A stretch of 64,000 nucleotides of DNA from an uncultured Eubacteriales bacterium (GCA_902774265.1 CACYHR010000017.1:32144-96143), one strand, 5' to 3'. Counted from the first letter of the stretch, positions 9,065-17,513 are shown. Program-made: numbers and translations. The notes: generated by a model not told the origin, from the sequence alone.

Positions 9065-10000
9065 TCAGCTCTGCTGCCCGGAAAGATGGTGTCCGTCATG
9101 CCTGTCTTTTATGGCAGGTTCATACTCCTCATTGTGGAAATACCATGTGAAACCGTTGCCGTTTATCTCACTCATGCTGGTGATAGTGATGAATGCCTGA
9201 GGATCGATCTCCAGAGTAGCTCTCTTGATCCTGTTGAGGTTACGGCTGCTAGCCACACAGTAGATAACTTTTTTCCTGTCATGCATGTATCCGCCCTCTG
9301 CCGAGAGAAGGGTCGTCCCCATGCGCATGCTCAGCAGCTTTTCATTGACCTCCTCCAGTTTGTCGGAAAAGATCATCAGCTGAACCCCGCCCTGCTCCAT
9401 TACTATAAGCTTGTTCATGACTACGCTGTAAATCAGAGCATAAAGAATTCCGAGAATGACACCGTTTGTATCGGTGACGGCTATCTGAAGAATGAATATC
9501 GCCACATCGCTTATATAGAGCATAGGCGCGACCTTCCATCCAAGCTTCCGGTTAAGTATGATGGCAGGTATGTCCGTTCCTCCGGTAGAACCGCCGACCC
9601 TGATTACCAGTCCGAGTCCGACACCATTCAGAACACCGGCGCAAATAGCAGCCAGGAGCGGATCATCCACCATATGCTGCAGAGGTTCGATGCTCTGGAA
9701 TATCCCGAGAAATGTCGGATAGACAAATGTTCCTATCGCGACCGAAGCGGCAAATTTATGTCCCAGCATTATCCAGCCCAGTATGAAAAGTGCAATGTTG
9801 CAGACACCGACTACGACGGAAACACTGAAGCCGGTATAAAAGCTGACTATTCTTCCGATGCCGCTCATTCCGCTTACGACCATGTTGAACGGGAGAGCAA
9901 AACACCCGAGTGCAAAAGCACATATGATATTACCGCATACCATTTGCATTACATCTGAAATCAGTTTTTTATTTATATTTCCTTTGATGGAACCCGGCAT
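9065..10000 (-). CDS. YitT family membrane protein (DUF161/DUF2179), copy 1
   Basis: 311 residues. An N-terminal membrane domain with five to six helices (about 15-205) includes the conserved VVSGMSGIGRI and RVGGSTGGTDIPA motifs. A cytoplasmic C-terminal DUF2179 domain (about 215-290; MRMGTTLLSAEGGYM, ITITSMSEINGNGF) follows. YitT proteins are widespread in Firmicutes; their substrate is not established. The start is ATG at 10000 with GGGAGG upstream. The next upstream gene is a paralogue with the same architecture and matching motifs, so the pair arose by duplication. Confidence 0.92.
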   Translation of the reverse strand: MPGSIKGNINKKLISDVMQMVCGNIICAFALGCFALPFNMVVSGMSGIGRIVSFYTGFSVSVVVGVCNIALFILGWIMLGHKFAASVAIGTFVYPTFLGIFQSIEPLQHMVDDPLLAAICAGVLNGVGLGLVIRVGGSTGGTDIPAIILNRKLGWKVAPMLYISDVAIFILQIAVTDTNGVILGILYALIYSVVMNKLIVMEQGGVQLMIFSDKLEEVNEKLLSMRMGTTLLSAEGGYMHDRKKVIYCVASSRNLNRIKRATLEIDPQAFITITSMSEINGNGFTWYFHNEEYEPAIKDRHDGHHLSGQQS

Positions 10001-10078
10001 CTCAGTACTGCCTCCCTCTGTGCATCATACTCTGATCGAGAGACCGTTTTATTTCAACATACGGCCTCTGTGAAAACT

Positions 10079-10116
10079 AAAAAATGCAGCTCCTGAACGA
10101 GTCAGGCGACTGCATT
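10079..10116 (-). terminator. Intrinsic terminator between the two YitT genes
   Basis: On the minus strand the hairpin AATGCAG...TCAGG/TCCTGA...CTGCATT is followed by TTTTTTAG. It lies about 145 bases downstream of the upstream YitT stop and so separates the two paralogues transcriptionally. Confidence 0.7.
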
Positions 10117-10259
10117 ATACTAATATCATATAAACACAAAGTCAACACATTTAAGATATAAAATACAAAAAAATGCGAGTTAGAGTGTTCATTTTTTGTG
10201 TTTTAAACACAATTTATTGGTGTTTTTCACAAATTTCATAAACGTTGTTTCAACTCCTG

Positions 10260-11171
10260 TCAGCTGAGTTCCCTTCCGCCATGTCTCTCGCCAAGCACAG
10301 GCACATAATCTTCATCATCCAGCATATAGGTGAAACCGTTTCCGTTTACCTCGTTCATATTGGTGATCGTCATGAATGCACCCTTATCTATGCCGAGTAC
10401 AGCTCTCTTTACCTTATTGATGCTCCTGTTGCTGGATGCACAGAGTATGACTTCTTTGTCATCACGCATGTAACCGCCGCGCGCCTTTATCAGAGTCGTA
10501 CCGAATCCTATCTGCAGCAATTCCTCATTGACCTCCGGCAGCTTATCGGTCCATATCATAACCTGATATCCGCCCTGTTCCATTACGATCATCTTGTCCA
10601 TGACAACGCTGTAAACAAGAGTATACAGTATGCCCAGTATGATACCCTCGGTTTCCGTCACAGGTATCTGAATAAGGAATATGGTCACATCTATTACCGA
10701 CATGACCGTCGCCAGCCTCCATCCGAGCTTGCGGTTCAGTATCATTGCCGGAACATCTATACCTCCTGTGGATCCTCCTACCCTGAGGACCAGTCCGAGA
10801 CCGATTCCGTCCAGAACACCGGCACAGACAGCTGCCAGCATAGGCTCATTTACAAGGTGCTGCAGGGTGTCGATATTTTCGAATATACCCATAAAGAACG
10901 GGAAGGCAAATGTTCCAAGCGCTATCGATGCTGCAAATTTCTTACCGAGTATCAGACCTCCGATTACGAACAGCAGGATATTTCCGACTGTTACTACCAT
11001 CGTTACGCTGACTCCCGTGTAATAATTTATCATCCTTCCTATACCGCTCATGCCGCTGACTACCATGTTGTAGGGCAGAGCAAAACATACCACGGCAAAT
11101 GCGCAGATAGCATTTCCGGCGATCATCTCGAGTATCTCGATTATTGATTTTTTATTGATATTCAGCTTCAT
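10260..11171 (-). CDS. YitT family membrane protein (DUF161/DUF2179), copy 2
   Basis: 303 residues from the ATG at 11171, which has GGAG five bases upstream. An open frame continues to 11309, but that part would read through tRNA-Val and its terminator, so I rejected it. The architecture is as in copy 1: membrane domain with MVVSGMSGIGRM and RVGGSTGGIDVPAMI, then a cytoplasmic DUF2179 domain with GFGTTLIKARGGYM and MTITNMNEVNGNGF. It probably has its own promoter between the tRNA-Val terminator and the start codon. The function of the family is unsettled. Confidence 0.92.
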   Translation of the reverse strand: MKLNINKKSIIEILEMIAGNAICAFAVVCFALPYNMVVSGMSGIGRMINYYTGVSVTMVVTVGNILLFVIGGLILGKKFAASIALGTFAFPFFMGIFENIDTLQHLVNEPMLAAVCAGVLDGIGLGLVLRVGGSTGGIDVPAMILNRKLGWRLATVMSVIDVTIFLIQIPVTETEGIILGILYTLVYSVVMDKMIVMEQGGYQVMIWTDKLPEVNEELLQIGFGTTLIKARGGYMRDDKEVILCASSNRSINKVKRAVLGIDKGAFMTITNMNEVNGNGFTYMLDDEDYVPVLGERHGGRELS

Positions 11172-11230
11172 TATCTCCGTTACCTCTCTACTATCTCCGT
11201 AACCTTTTTTCTTTACAATTAGACCGAATG

Positions 11231-11257
11231 AAAAAGAGCTCCGCACGGGAACTCTTT
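11231..11257 (-). terminator. Terminator of tRNA-Val
   Basis: On the minus strand the hairpin AGAGTTCC-CGTGC-GGAGCTCT (one G-U pair) runs into TTTTT, starting eight bases after the tRNA 3' end. Confidence 0.85.
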
Positions 11258-11264
11258 GAAAGCC

Positions 11265-11340
11265 TGGTGGCCTATATTGGACTTGAACCAATGACCTACA
11301 GGTTGTCACCCTGTCGCTCTCCCAACTGAGCTAATAGACC
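11265..11340 (-). tRNA. tRNA-Val (anticodon GAC)
   Basis: A 76-base cloverleaf with encoded CCA. Acceptor stem GGTCTAT/ATAGGCC, D arm GCTC...GAGC, anticodon stem ACAGG/CCTGT with loop GTGACAA (anticodon GAC, reads GUC and GUU), and T arm ATTGG-TTCAAGT-CCAAT. It has its own promoter and terminator. Confidence 0.95.
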
Positions 11341-11352
11341 GCTACAAACGAG

Positions 11353-11381
11353 ATTTTAACACATCTCATCAGGCAGTTCAA
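11353..11381 (-). promoter_or_regulatory. Promoter of tRNA-Val
   Basis: Minus-strand TTGAAC (-35), 17-base spacer, TAAAAT (-10), ending 13 bases before the tRNA 5' end. Confidence 0.75.
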
Positions 11382-11429
11382 GCTATTTTTTGGCCGCGGC
11401 CGCACGGCTGTTACATGTATTTTTTGCCC

Positions 11430-12857
11430 TCACTCTATTCCCAGCGCCTGCTTTGCGAGCCTGTCAGCCATATCATTGTATTTGTCGCCGGAATGCGCGG
11501 CGACTTTAACAAAACTGATCTTCATGCGGGTCCCTGCCTTAGCGACATAATCCCTGTACAGTCTCGTAAGCTTAGTGTTGGCCTTCCAGGTACCGCTTCC
11601 CCATTTGCCTACGCCCTCATAGTCGTGAAATATAGTGACTTCATCGATCCCGTTTCTGAGGCAGAAATCTATTGCTGTCTTTGAGCCCATTATCTCACCG
11701 GCAATGTTGCGGAGCTTCGCAGCCTCTTCATCGTCAAACGCCTGACTGATCTCTCTTGTACTGATTATGTTTCCTTCGCGGTCCGCTCTGAGCATCACTA
11801 CTCCGCAGCTGAATCTGCCGCTCGAAACATCATAGCTTCCGTCGACAAAAGCGCTTACTCCCTCCGGGATCGCTGTGGCGGCTGTATTATGTGAATCAGC
11901 CGGGTTTGCTGCATTTGCACGGTTTCCCGGATCTGCATTCATTCCCGCCGATTCCAGTACGCTGACAGCAGCTTCATATCCTTCAGTTCCCGGGCTGAGT
12001 CCCAGATAATCCAGAGCATCCGCTCCGGCGGCAAAGCTCTTGTATTCCGCGCCGGAGAATCCGTCCACCTGTGCCTTGCACTCATCCCAGCTCAGATAAA
12101 TGCCGGGCTTCAGTCCTTTTTTTACAGCATATATCTTTTTGTTATTCTTTGCCAATTCTCCGCTCTCCTCAAACTTTCTGAGAAATGATCTTCTGTGCAG
12201 CGGCGTATATCCCAGCGCTCTCAGTCCGTCGTAGTGTTTTGCCGTTCCGTATCCCTTATTTGACGCAAAATCATATCCCGGATAGATTTCATCCATCTCC
12301 GTCATATAACTGTCCCTTGCAACCTTGGCAACGATCGATGCGGCTGCTATGCTCAGACTTTTTTCATCACCCTTGATGATAGACTCGCTTGCTGTGTCTG
12401 TATCAAGTTTCACTGCATCTATCAGCAGCATATCTATAGCCGGATAAATTTTCGCGGTTTCATTTCCTGCAGCTTGTTCAGCACATTCACTCAGCGCGGC
12501 ATTGCATGCATCCACCGCACGCTTCATGGCATTTTTAGTAGCTTCGAGAATATTTATCTCATCTATCTCTGTATTGTCCGCGATCCCTATTCCGTAAGCA
12601 AGAGCCCGCGATTTGATAATATCCGACAGTTCCTCCCTCTTTTTTGCAGAGAGTTTTTTGGAATCGTTTATTCCGGGTATGTCCCAGTCATCGGGGAGCA
12701 CGACACATGCAGCATATACAGGACCCGCCAGAGGACCTCTTCCTACTTCATCGATTCCCGCTATATATTTAAAACCGGCGGCTCTGAGTTCATCCTCGTG
12801 AGCCTTCATTTCGGCCAGCTTTTTTATATCTCTTTCAAGTCTTTCCGCTTTAGTCAT
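11430..12857 (-). CDS. rnhB: Fused ribonuclease HII - hybrid-binding domain - ribonuclease HI
   Basis: 475 residues holding two complete RNase H enzymes. Residues ~28-230 are RNase HII, with catalytic Asp36 and Glu37 (GIDEVGRGPLAGP), Asp147 (LLIDAV) and Asp182 (AKVARDSY). Residues ~241-286 form a viroplasmin-type RNA-DNA hybrid-binding domain (KIYAVKKGLKPGIYLSWDEC, DGFSGAEYKSFA). An Ala/Asn-rich linker (~303-330) leads to RNase HI (~334-475) with Asp339, Glu388, Asp412, His455 and Asp465 in the right order. The protein should therefore cleave both single embedded ribonucleotides and longer hybrids. Ordinary bacterial RNase HII has ~200-260 residues. Its place after rbgA is the usual Firmicutes order. 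The start ATG lacks a strong ribosome binding site. Confidence 0.93.
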   Translation of the reverse strand: MTKAERLERDIKKLAEMKAHEDELRAAGFKYIAGIDEVGRGPLAGPVYAACVVLPDDWDIPGINDSKKLSAKKREELSDIIKSRALAYGIGIADNTEIDEINILEATKNAMKRAVDACNAALSECAEQAAGNETAKIYPAIDMLLIDAVKLDTDTASESIIKGDEKSLSIAAASIVAKVARDSYMTEMDEIYPGYDFASNKGYGTAKHYDGLRALGYTPLHRRSFLRKFEESGELAKNNKKIYAVKKGLKPGIYLSWDECKAQVDGFSGAEYKSFAAGADALDYLGLSPGTEGYEAAVSVLESAGMNADPGNRANAANPADSHNTAATAIPEGVSAFVDGSYDVSSGRFSCGVVMLRADREGNIISTREISQAFDDEEAAKLRNIAGEIMGSKTAIDFCLRNGIDEVTIFHDYEGVGKWGSGTWKANTKLTRLYRDYVAKAGTRMKISFVKVAAHSGDKYNDMADRLAKQALGIE

Positions 12858-12890
12858 TTTTTACTGTATGTGATCCCGTTAGATATGATA

Positions 12891-13733
12891 TCACAGGCGC
12901 TCCAGTGTTATCCTGCCGATCTTGCCGCCTCTGAATTCATCAAGAACAGTCCTGCCCGTCCTCTCGTAGTCTATCCTCTTTCCTGACATGATAAATCCTC
13001 TTTTAAGGGCAATATTATCCATGTTTTCGATAGGCTGATCGGATATTTCATCCAGCTTATACCTTTCCTTAAGCAGATCAGGATACGATTCTCCCAGAAC
13101 TCTGATGAGCTCGAAACCGAGATCCTGAACGCCCAGTATCTCATCCCTGATGCTGCCGCAGAATGCCAGATTCAGACCGACATCTGGATCCTCGAATTTA
13201 GGCCACAGTATTCCCGGAGTGTCCAGAAGCTGCATACCGTTTTTAAGCGTAAGCCACTGCTTGCCCCTTGTCACGCCAGGTTTGTCTCCGGTCATGGCAG
13301 ACCGTCTTCCGGTCAGCCTGTTTATAAGCGATGATTTCCCGACATTAGGAACACCTACTATCATGATCCTGAGGGGTCTTTTTACGGATCTCTCGGCATT
13401 GCGCTTTTCCTCTTCTTCCTCGAGAGCTCTGAGAAGCCTGTTGATGTTTTCTCCGGACTGCAGATTGAGATCCATTGCCCTTACAACACCGTCTGCCGCA
13501 CTCAGTCTCTCCTTCCATTTTGAAGTTTCCGAAGCATCCGCAAGATCCGCCTTTCCGAGCACTATTATGCGTCTCTTTCCTGAAATGAGTTCGTCGATGA
13601 CAGGATTTCTGCTGGACACCGGAATACGGCTGTCAACGATCTCCACGACGACATCAACAGTCTTCAGATTTTCCTTAATGAGTTCGCGGGTCTTCTTCAT
13701 GTGACCCGGATACCAGTTTATATTGTCTATCAT
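12891..13733 (-). CDS. rbgA: Ribosome biogenesis GTPase RbgA (YlqF)
   Basis: 280 residues, a circularly permuted GTPase: the G4 motif (GKADLAD, near 57) precedes G1 ([14 protein letters not shown], near 128) and G3 ([10 protein letters not shown]). The N-terminus, [11 protein letters not shown], is diagnostic of YlqF. The C-terminal RNA-binding helical domain is present. In Bacillus subtilis this protein completes late assembly of the 50S subunit around L16. It lies between rplS and the rnhB fusion, the conserved order in Firmicutes. A terminator after rplS means it probably starts its own transcript. Confidence 0.96.
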   Translation of the reverse strand: MIDNINWYPGHMKKTRELIKENLKTVDVVVEIVDSRIPVSSRNPVIDELISGKRRIIVLGKADLADASETSKWKERLSAADGVVRAMDLNLQSGENINRLLRALEEEEEKRNAERSVKRPLRIMIVGVPNVGKSSLINRLTGRRSAMTGDKPGVTRGKQWLTLKNGMQLLDTPGILWPKFEDPDVGLNLAFCGSIRDEILGVQDLGFELIRVLGESYPDLLKERYKLDEISDQPIENMDNIALKRGFIMSGKRIDYERTGRTVLDEFRGGKIGRITLERL

Positions 13734-13770
13734 TACTTCTACCCCGGACTGCTTTATTATGCAATCTCTG

Positions 13771-13815
13771 AAAAAACAAAATGCATACCATCTGCGAAAT
13801 GCTCCTGGTATGCAT
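13771..13815 (-). terminator. Terminator of rplS
   Basis: On the minus strand the ten-base stem ATGCATACCA/TGGTATGCAT is followed by TTTGTTTTTT. It starts nine bases after the rplS stop. Confidence 0.9.
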
Positions 13816-13823
13816 CGTGATTA

Positions 13824-14165
13824 CTATTCAGCGCTTCTGATCCTTGCAGCCTTACCTGTTCTCTGGCGCATGTAGTTGAGCTTAGCTCTTCTGACTCTTC
13901 CTCTTCTGACTACTTCGATCTTTTCGATCTTAGGTGAGTGAAGCGGGAATGTCTTCTCTACGCCGATACCGTTTGACAGCTTTCTTACTGTGAAGGTCTC
14001 GTTTACTCCGCCGTGCTGTCTCTTGAGCACATAGCCTTCGAATACCTGGATTCTTTCTCTCTGGCCCTCGATGATCCTGATGTGCACGCGCAGTGTGTCG
14101 CCTACTTTGAATGCAGGGATATCATCCCTTTTGTAATCCATTGTGATCTGGTCTAAAAGATTCAT
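13824..14165 (-). CDS. rplS: 50S ribosomal protein L19
   Basis: 113 residues, the normal length for L19. Conserved segments include [20 protein letters not shown]-type turn residues, [21 protein letters not shown] and a basic C-terminus with [11 protein letters not shown]19 sits at the 30S-50S interface. The ATG at 14165 has AGGAAGGAG just upstream. A promoter at 14255-14283 and a leader of about 85 bases precede the gene. Confidence 0.98.
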   Translation of the reverse strand: MNLLDQITMDYKRDDIPAFKVGDTLRVHIRIIEGQRERIQVFEGYVLKRQHGGVNETFTVRKLSNGIGVEKTFPLHSPKIEKIEVVRRGRVRRAKLNYMRQRTGKAARIRSAE

Positions 14166-14249
14166 GTTATTCTCTCCTTCCTCTCATGACGTTCTTGGAA
14201 CACAGGGCCGATCATCGCCCGTCCCAGAGGACCGTCCGTAATAACAGCT
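14166..14249 (-). ncRNA. Possible structured 5' leader of rplS
   Basis: The ~85 bases between the predicted transcription start and rplS are GC-rich and can pair (GGGC near GGCCC; GGGAC near GTTCC). Firmicutes rplS genes often carry an autoregulatory L19 leader RNA here. I cannot confirm a match to that family by eye. Confidence 0.35.
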
Positions 14250-14254
14250 TGCAT

Positions 14255-14283
14255 AGATTACCATATCGCAAAGTCTATTTCAA
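14255..14283 (-). promoter_or_regulatory. Promoter of rplS
   Basis: Minus-strand TTGAAA (-35), 17-base spacer, TAATCT (-10). The distance leaves room for the leader described above. Confidence 0.55.
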
Positions 14284-14338
14284 GGTTTTTTATAAAAACA
14301 ATACAGTTTATGTTCTTAGGCTTTAAATTCTCAGACCT

Positions 14339-15217
14339 TTATGCTCTTGGATGTGTCCTGTTGAATACGTCCTTTACATGTATCTCCGTCACGGCCAGAT
14401 ATGCGATGCCTATCGACATATCCTCAAAACCCATGAGTTCCTGCAGTGTTTTGAGGTCTCCGCCGTTCTGCAGTATGTGCACGGCGAAGCTGTCTCTCAG
14501 TATCTGCGGAGTCATGCGGCTTCCGGCATTGATACGGCTGCCGTAATCCTTCATTATCTTCCAGATTCCCTGCCTTGTAAGCGCCTCACCTCTCATATTG
14601 ACAAAAACATGATCCTCTTCGCTGTGAGGACGTCCGGCCAGATCATCATATACAGTTCCGATATATTTCTCCAGCGCAGCTTTTGCGTACTTACCGAGCG
14701 GTACTATGCGGCTTTCGTCATTGACATCCTTCAGAGTTACGAAGCTCATCCTGAGATTTATATCTTCGAAGCAGAGTCTTACGACCTCTGTAACTCTGGC
14801 ACCTGTCCCGTACATGAATTCCAGCAGGGCTGTATCCCTGATCCCCTTCGGGCTGTCATCGGGAAGTTCAAGAAGACTCTCTATCTCCTCTACAGTAAGA
14901 TAATCGACATCGCGCCTTTCTCCTCTTGCAGACTTTATACGCGAGAACGGATTGTCTTCTCGTTTGCCGCAGCGAATACAGTATTCGTAATACATTCTGA
15001 GAGCAGAGATCTTACGGTTAACGGTTGCCTTTGATTTCTTCTGATTACCGAGCTCCAGTATATATGATACAGCGTCGCTCTCCGAGCATTTATCCATATC
15101 CGTGACGCCCCTGCTCAGGAGATAGTTCCTGAAACTTTTAATATCCCTCTCATAAGCAATCAGAGTATTTTCGGCTTTCTTTTTTTCCGTTCTCAGATAA
15201 TCAATGAATTCACTCAT
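14339..15217 (-). CDS. xerD: XerD-like tyrosine recombinase with altered catalytic residues
   Basis: 292 residues from the ATG at 15217 (AGGGGC upstream; the frame continues to 15256 into the NUDIX gene). It aligns end to end with XerD: a SAM-like N-terminal core-binding domain (1-105), then the catalytic domain ending in HPRA as in E. coli XerD. Arg141 (TGARVTE), Arg241 (LRDSF) and the nucleophile Tyr273 (IAYLAV) are kept. The HxxR histidine is Gln238, the later His/Trp position is Phe264 (MGFED), and the catalytic lysine position of the beta hairpin holds VND. XerD with XerC resolves chromosome dimers at dif. The adjacent NUDIX gene matches the nudF-xerD neighbourhood of Firmicutes. Activity is doubtful. 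Confidence 0.85.
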   Translation of the reverse strand: MSEFIDYLRTEKKKAENTLIAYERDIKSFRNYLLSRGVTDMDKCSESDAVSYILELGNQKKSKATVNRKISALRMYYEYCIRCGKREDNPFSRIKSARGERRDVDYLTVEEIESLLELPDDSPKGIRDTALLEFMYGTGARVTEVVRLCFEDINLRMSFVTLKDVNDESRIVPLGKYAKAALEKYIGTVYDDLAGRPHSEEDHVFVNMRGEALTRQGIWKIMKDYGSRINAGSRMTPQILRDSFAVHILQNGGDLKTLQELMGFEDMSIGIAYLAVTEIHVKDVFNRTHPRA

Positions 15218-15230
15218 ATAACGCCCCTTA

Positions 15231-15764
15231 TCAGATCTCTCCCGCCATTCTGGCAAAGAGTATTCCTATTATCGTCTTGCTGTCGAGTATCTCATTTTTC
15301 ATGATCATGTCAACGAGATCATCAGCATCATACTCATACACATCTATGCATTCGGTCGGATCAAGATGTCTTTCACCGCGCATCAGATCCCTGCACAGAT
15401 AAATGTAAAGCTGTTCGCTTGAATAACCGCATGTCGGTATGTATGTCAGAAGCAGCTTCACCGATCCCGCTTTGTAGCCGGTCTCCTCTTCAAGCTCTCT
15501 GACAGCCGTAACATAATTATCTTCACCCGGATCCTTTTTTCCTGCAGGCAGTTCAAGCATTTCGCACTCAAAAGCCTTGCGATACTGCTTTTCCATAAGG
15601 ATCTTTCCCTCATCAGTCACAGCGACCAGAATAGATCCTCCGTTATGTTCAACGATATCTCTTATCGATTCCCCGGCGACCGTCTCAACCATATGACGTC
15701 TTACTTTGAATACGGCGCCGTCAAACACTACTTCGCTGCTTATAGTCTTTTCTTCAAAAGCCAT
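15231..15764 (-). CDS. NUDIX hydrolase, ADP-ribose pyrophosphatase-like
   Basis: 177 residues. A complete NUDIX box is present: G(x5)E(x7)REL-EEE-TGY, starting at GKKDPGEDN near residue 77. The N-terminal beta domain, VVFDGAVFKVRRHMVE, and the overall length are typical of ADP-ribose diphosphatases (NudF group), which hydrolyse ADP-ribose to AMP and ribose-5-phosphate. The start ATG has GGGGAG upstream. The gene ends 14 bases before the XerD homologue and is probably co-transcribed with it. Confidence 0.93.
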   Translation of the reverse strand: MAFEEKTISSEVVFDGAVFKVRRHMVETVAGESIRDIVEHNGGSILVAVTDEGKILMEKQYRKAFECEMLELPAGKKDPGEDNYVTAVRELEEETGYKAGSVKLLLTYIPTCGYSSEQLYIYLCRDLMRGERHLDPTECIDVYEYDADDLVDMIMKNEILDSKTIIGILFARMAGEI

Positions 15765-15880
15765 CTGCCTGTCTCCCCGTTCTGTCTATTTACGATAAAA
15801 TAATTATCACACCAGCAGATTTTAACACAAAGGCATGCAAATGTCATCTTTTATCACTTCCGGCACTCCTTTTCGGGTAT

Positions 15881-15994
15881 AATGGTTTCAACTGATCATA
15901 CGGCGTTGCCGCAAGGTTGAAACCATTGATCTACGGCGGCCGGGCGCCTTCGATAGAATGGTTTCACCCGATTATACGGCGTTGCCGCAAGGTT
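15881..15994. repeat. Duplicated 38-base hairpin unit upstream of a YihY gene
   Basis: Two copies of a 38-base unit, at 15881-15918 and 15957-15994, differ at three positions and repeat with a 76-base period. In the first copy a perfect 12-base inverted repeat (AATGGTTTCAAC at 15881 and GTTGAAACCATT at 15916) encloses a smaller hairpin, CGGC-GTT-GCCG. The second copy keeps the inner hairpin but not the outer right arm. TATAAT at 15878-15883 overlaps the first copy and may be a -10 element, which would place both hairpins in the leader of the gene at 16022. Confidence 0.8.
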
Positions 15995-16021
15995 CATAAA
16001 ATTACATAAGGCGATACAGGT

Positions 16022-16975
16022 ATGGGAAAATTCAAAAATCTGATCAGGCAATCAATAAAACTGTCCATTCGCGGGTTTGGCGAGTTTCAGGATTATAAGA
16101 TGTCCGTGTACTCAGGCTATGCGACGCTGTTCATAGTGACAGGGATGATACCGTTCATCATCCTTATCATAGCCGCAGTAAATCTTATTCCCGGATATAC
16201 GACAGCAGACGCTGTTGATATACTGCTTCAGTTCCTGCCGGACCTCGAGGCTATAAGGGATCTTGTAACATCGCTTATAAATGACATCAAAACTCAGTCC
16301 GGCGGACTGGTTACTTCGGTCGCAACCGTGACCACACTGTGGTCTGCAAGCAAGGGTGTAATGGCTATACAAAAAGGTCTGAATCAGCTCGACAGCGAAG
16401 ACGAAAGCAGTACATCGGAGGATGAAAGCATCGAGATAGCTGCGAAAAAAGGCCGTATATATGTGAGAGGCATATTTAAGCGGCTGTTTTTCACACTGAT
16501 GCTTATTATTCTGATCCCGGCGATGTTTGTATTCGAGATGCTGAACGACGCCATTGCAGATATCATTCAGTCTGTAGTAAAGAAAGTGAATGCCAATGTT
16601 TTGCAGTCGACTCTTGCGAGCATCGACTCATTCTTTGATATCAGTTCATTTTTAGTCATACTGCTCGCATTTCTGGTGATCATAAGTATTTTTGCATACC
16701 TTCCCGCAAAGCGCAGAACACTCAGGAGCCAGCTGCCCGGCGCTTTAGTGACAAGCTTATGCTGGTTCGTGTTTACCGAACTTTTTTCCGTTTTTATAAG
16801 GCTCTTTTACCACTCTTCCTACCTGTACGGAGTTCTGGCAGCGATATTCCTGCTGCTCATGTGGCTCCGCTATATGGTCATGATACTCTTCGCCGGCAGT
16901 GTTCTGAATCATTTAATTGAAGACGACCGCGAAAGAGCTGCTACACAAGATCCAGATTATGAGCCAGTTCATTGA
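16022..16975 (+). CDS. YihY/virulence factor BrkB family membrane protein
   Basis: 317 residues with about six transmembrane helices: FIVTGMIPFIILIIAAVNL (near 38-55), a helix near 150 (LFFTLMLIILIPAMFVF), FLVILLAFLVIISIF, and two C-terminal helices (GVLAAIFLLLMWLRYMVMILFAG). The signature around YSGYATLFIVTGMIPF and the FY-SSYLYG-LAAIFLLLMW block define the YihY (BrkB) family, once misnamed RNase BN. Its role is unknown; transport or envelope functions have been suggested. The ATG follows GGCGATACAGGT. It is preceded by the duplicated hairpins at 15881-15994. Its 3' end overlaps a convergent gene by 35 bases. A second YihY gene lies at 56812. Confidence 0.9.
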   Translation: MGKFKNLIRQSIKLSIRGFGEFQDYKMSVYSGYATLFIVTGMIPFIILIIAAVNLIPGYTTADAVDILLQFLPDLEAIRDLVTSLINDIKTQSGGLVTSVATVTTLWSASKGVMAIQKGLNQLDSEDESSTSEDESIEIAAKKGRIYVRGIFKRLFFTLMLIILIPAMFVFEMLNDAIADIIQSVVKKVNANVLQSTLASIDSFFDISSFLVILLAFLVIISIFAYLPAKRRTLRSQLPGALVTSLCWFVFTELFSVFIRLFYHSSYLYGVLAAIFLLLMWLRYMVMILFAGSVLNHLIEDDRERAATQDPDYEPVH

Positions 16976-17330
16976 TAAAACGCTTCTTCCATTTCTTCCA
17001 TGTATTCTCGTGCGCATAGTCTCCGAAGCCTGTCCCTGCCATAATATTCTCTATAAGATCCTGCCTCATGTCTTCCGGTACAGGCTGGATGGCCGCTCTT
17101 ATAGCCCTCAGCCTGCGCACACCCTCTTCTATAACTTTCTCTGTCACCATTGACTCCCCTTCCGTGCCGCAGCAAAGCAGCTCATCAGGCTGTTCTTTGT
17201 AATTATGCATAGCCTCGAGCATTCGAAGCCTGTCTATATCCTTGATTATCCATATGCACTGATAATACACAGGCCTCGGAAGATTTATACCAGATAAGGC
17301 ATCATCCGCTTCCTTTTTAATTCTTCCCAT
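16941..17330 (-). CDS. Unknown protein (129 aa)
   Basis: 129 residues, mostly helical, with no membrane segment or signal. The stretch RPVYYQCIWIIKDIDRLRMLEAMH and the basic-aromatic C-terminus (NTWKKWKKRFINELAHNLDL) faintly recall small phage-type regulators such as RinA/ArpU, but I would not assign it. GGGAGG sits seven bases before the ATG at 17330, which supports a real gene. The stop lies 35 bases inside the 3' end of the convergent YihY gene. Confidence 0.65.
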   Translation of the reverse strand: MGRIKKEADDALSGINLPRPVYYQCIWIIKDIDRLRMLEAMHNYKEQPDELLCCGTEGESMVTEKVIEEGVRRLRAIRAAIQPVPEDMRQDLIENIMAGTGFGDYAHENTWKKWKKRFINELAHNLDLV

Positions 17331-17472
17331 TTCAGTCCTCCCTTGTTTTTACTGCATTATGTACACCGTGACTCTATTTTAGATGCATGCGTGCGCCTCA
17401 GTATGTAAGCGCGGTGAAGAGGGAAAGAATCGCAGTATTTCATGCAAAAAAAGCCGTATTACAGACGCCAAT

Positions 17473-17503
17473 AAAAAAGGCAAAAGCATATCACCTCTGC
17501 CTT
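17473..17503 (-). terminator. Terminator after the PHP gene
   Basis: On the minus strand AAGGCA...TGCCTT is followed by TTTTATT. It begins ten bases after the PHP gene stop and closes the tig-to-PHP gene run. Confidence 0.75.
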
Positions 17504-17513
17504 GTAAGTGTAT

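Noticed and set aside
10131-10235. Recurring AAACAC/GTGTTT motifs before the first YitT gene as an operator array
   Set aside because: Short, AT-rich and irregularly spaced; chance is a sufficient explanation.
11172-11309. N-terminal extension of the second YitT protein by 46 residues
   Set aside because: It would read through the tRNA-Val terminator and part of the tRNA; the ATG at 11171 has a good ribosome binding site and matches the paralogue's N-terminus.
11390-11429. GC-rich palindrome GGCCGCGGCC as terminator of the rnhB fusion
   Set aside because: On the minus strand it is followed by A, not T; the T tract is on the wrong side.
15881-15994. CRISPR-like repeats
   Set aside because: Only two units, imperfect, with no array or cas genes nearby.
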